Below are positions 63,159 to 64,000 of a DNA stretch of 64,000 nucleotides, piece after piece (the stretch's first letter is position 1; each line of letters begins with the position of its first letter). The translations under genes were made by a program, and so were the position numbers. The notes below the pieces were generated by a model. That model had not been told where the DNA came from, made no database searches, and worked only from the letters and a program-made list of their open reading frames with translations. Source of the stretch: Roseiarcus sp963751165 (GTDB lineage: Bacteria > Pseudomonadota > Alphaproteobacteria > Rhizobiales > Beijerinckiaceae); contig CAVVTP010000002.1 of assembly GCA_963751165.1 (NCBI GenBank), positions 62,001 to 126,000 on the forward strand, in the 5' to 3' direction.

Positions 63159-63343
63159 CCGGTATTATGTTAGCGATTTGCTCAACCCCCAAATAGAGCC
63201 GTCCTTCGGCGAGGACCCCGATACGCTCTATCGCGAGTGCGAGCCAATGCCGCAAGCACGGCGACGGATTGGACGGAGATCACCCATGCGACGGCCATTC
63301 CTGAGGTCTCGTGTGCGTCGGGGCGTTATGGAATAATCGCTCC

Positions 63344-64000
63344 TCAACCGGGAGCGTATGACGCGGGGTCGAGGTTCGACGGCCTTCCGCTCAGCGACAG
63401 CTCCGTCTCGCGCGATGGGGTGCGGGCAATGACCTCGCCGCGGCGGATGACGAAGAGCCGGGTCGCGCGCAGCCGCACGGCCTCGATCGGATCGGAGGCT
63501 TGCAACAGAACCATGTCGGCGTTCGCGCCGACCCAAAGCCCATATCCTTCGAGCCCGAGAATGCGCGCCGGAATTTCGGTCACCGCATCATATGTCCAGC
63601 GGATCGCCTCGCGGCTCGTCATCGGCGCGCCGTGCACCGCCATGTGCGCCACGTCCAGCATGTCCGCCCCGCCGAGGCTGTACCAAGGGTCCATGACGCA
63701 GTCCTGTCCGAGCGCGACCGGAATGCCGAGCGCCCGCATTTCCGCGACCCGCGTAATGCCGCGCCGCCGCGGATAGGAATCATGCCGCCCTTGCAGGGTC
63801 AGATTGATCAGCGGGTTTGCGATCGCATTGACGCCCAACTCGGCGATCAGCGGCAGCAGCTTCGACACATAGTAATTGTCCATCGAATGCATCGAGGTCA
63901 GATGCGATCCGGTGGCGCGGGACCCGAGGCCGAGTCGCTGGGCTTCCGCCGCCAGGGTCTCGACATGGCGGGACAGCGGGTCGTCGCTCTCGTCGCAGTG
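63344..64000 (-). CDS. codA: Cytosine deaminase-like amidohydrolase (5' end beyond window)
   Basis: The reading frame enters from the right edge with HCDESDDPLSRHVETLAAEA, the metal-ligand motif of CodA. SHLTSMHSMDNYYVSKL (metal His), ANPLINLTLQGRHDSYPRRR with GITRV, and the catalytic/metal Asp in VALGQDCVMDPWYSLG follow. It ends SGRPSNLDPASYAPG at 63344. These match cytosine deaminase closely. The N-terminal third is outside the window. The 185-base gap 63159-63343 shows no gene. Confidence 0.85.
   Translation of the reverse strand, partial: HCDESDDPLSRHVETLAAEAQRLGLGSRATGSHLTSMHSMDNYYVSKLLPLIAELGVNAIANPLINLTLQGRHDSYPRRRGITRVAEMRALGIPVALGQDCVMDPWYSLGGADMLDVAHMAVHGAPMTSREAIRWTYDAVTEIPARILGLEGYGLWVGANADMVLLQASDPIEAVRLRATRLFVIRRGEVIARTPSRETELSLSGRPSNLDPASYAPG

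Overview
The window comes from a high-GC alphaproteobacterium, most likely order Hyphomicrobiales (Rhizobiales). Supporting this are an ECF sigma/NrsF pair beside a DUF692-DUF2063-DoxX operon, homospermidine synthase, a fused malic enzyme-phosphotransacetylase, a Kup transporter, intracellular PHB depolymerase, a GTTC-N7-GTTC type SOS box and signs of GANTC (CcrM) methylation. The genus cannot be fixed from the sequence. No rRNA, tRNA or CRISPR was found.

Layout. 1-3.7 kb: phage terminase genes on the minus strand. The large-subunit gene is split by a decayed IS3-family element that itself carries a decayed IS110-family element. 3.9-5.8 kb: dapD, a Phd/VapC-type toxin-antitoxin pair and a broken partial copy of the dapD 5' end. 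5.8-14.2 kb: an accessory island with a TPR-FkbM methyltransferase gene, a TPR-methyltransferase gene cut cleanly by an intact IS630-family element, a phage-type beta-helix tail spike and phage remnants. 14.3-30.7 kb: apt, homospermidine synthase, cytochrome P460, the metal-stress operon with its divergent ECF sigma/anti-sigma pair, a wrecked SAM-cyclase-AAA-TPR gene with a 1.2-kb tandem duplication, a DsbA-like protein, an aldo/keto reductase, PHB depolymerase, a glutathione transferase, dodecin and a cytochrome c. 30.9-44.5 kb: an SGNH hydrolase, an SOS-box-associated orphan small-terminase-like gene, a 3-oxoadipate enol-lactonase-like hydrolase, kup, a GT25 glycosyltransferase, maeB, metH with an operator at its start, and a MazEF pair. 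44.6-64 kb: membrane and c-type cytochrome genes, LysE, a ribokinase facing a sugar ABC transporter operon, ppdK, an HdeD-like gene, hrcA, a ThDP enzyme with a TSUP exporter, a catalase-like protein with cytochrome b561, and the 3' part of a cytosine deaminase gene.

The most informative overall pattern concerns reading frames. Nine otherwise intact genes carry a single +1 frameshift, and in every case deleting one base restores both the frame and a GANTC site (GAGTC, GACTC or GAATC). This looks like a methylation-linked base-calling error, so most of these genes are probably functional. The SAM-cyclase gene, the two older IS elements and the dapD copy look truly decayed.

The strongest biological leads are these: a multinuclear-iron-oxidase (BufB/BufC) operon with ECF-type promoters but no visible BufA peptide gene; an SOS box ahead of an orphan small-terminase-like gene; a 63-bp repeat placed just after two unrelated genes in the same relative orientation; and the tail-spike plus TPR-methyltransferase island.
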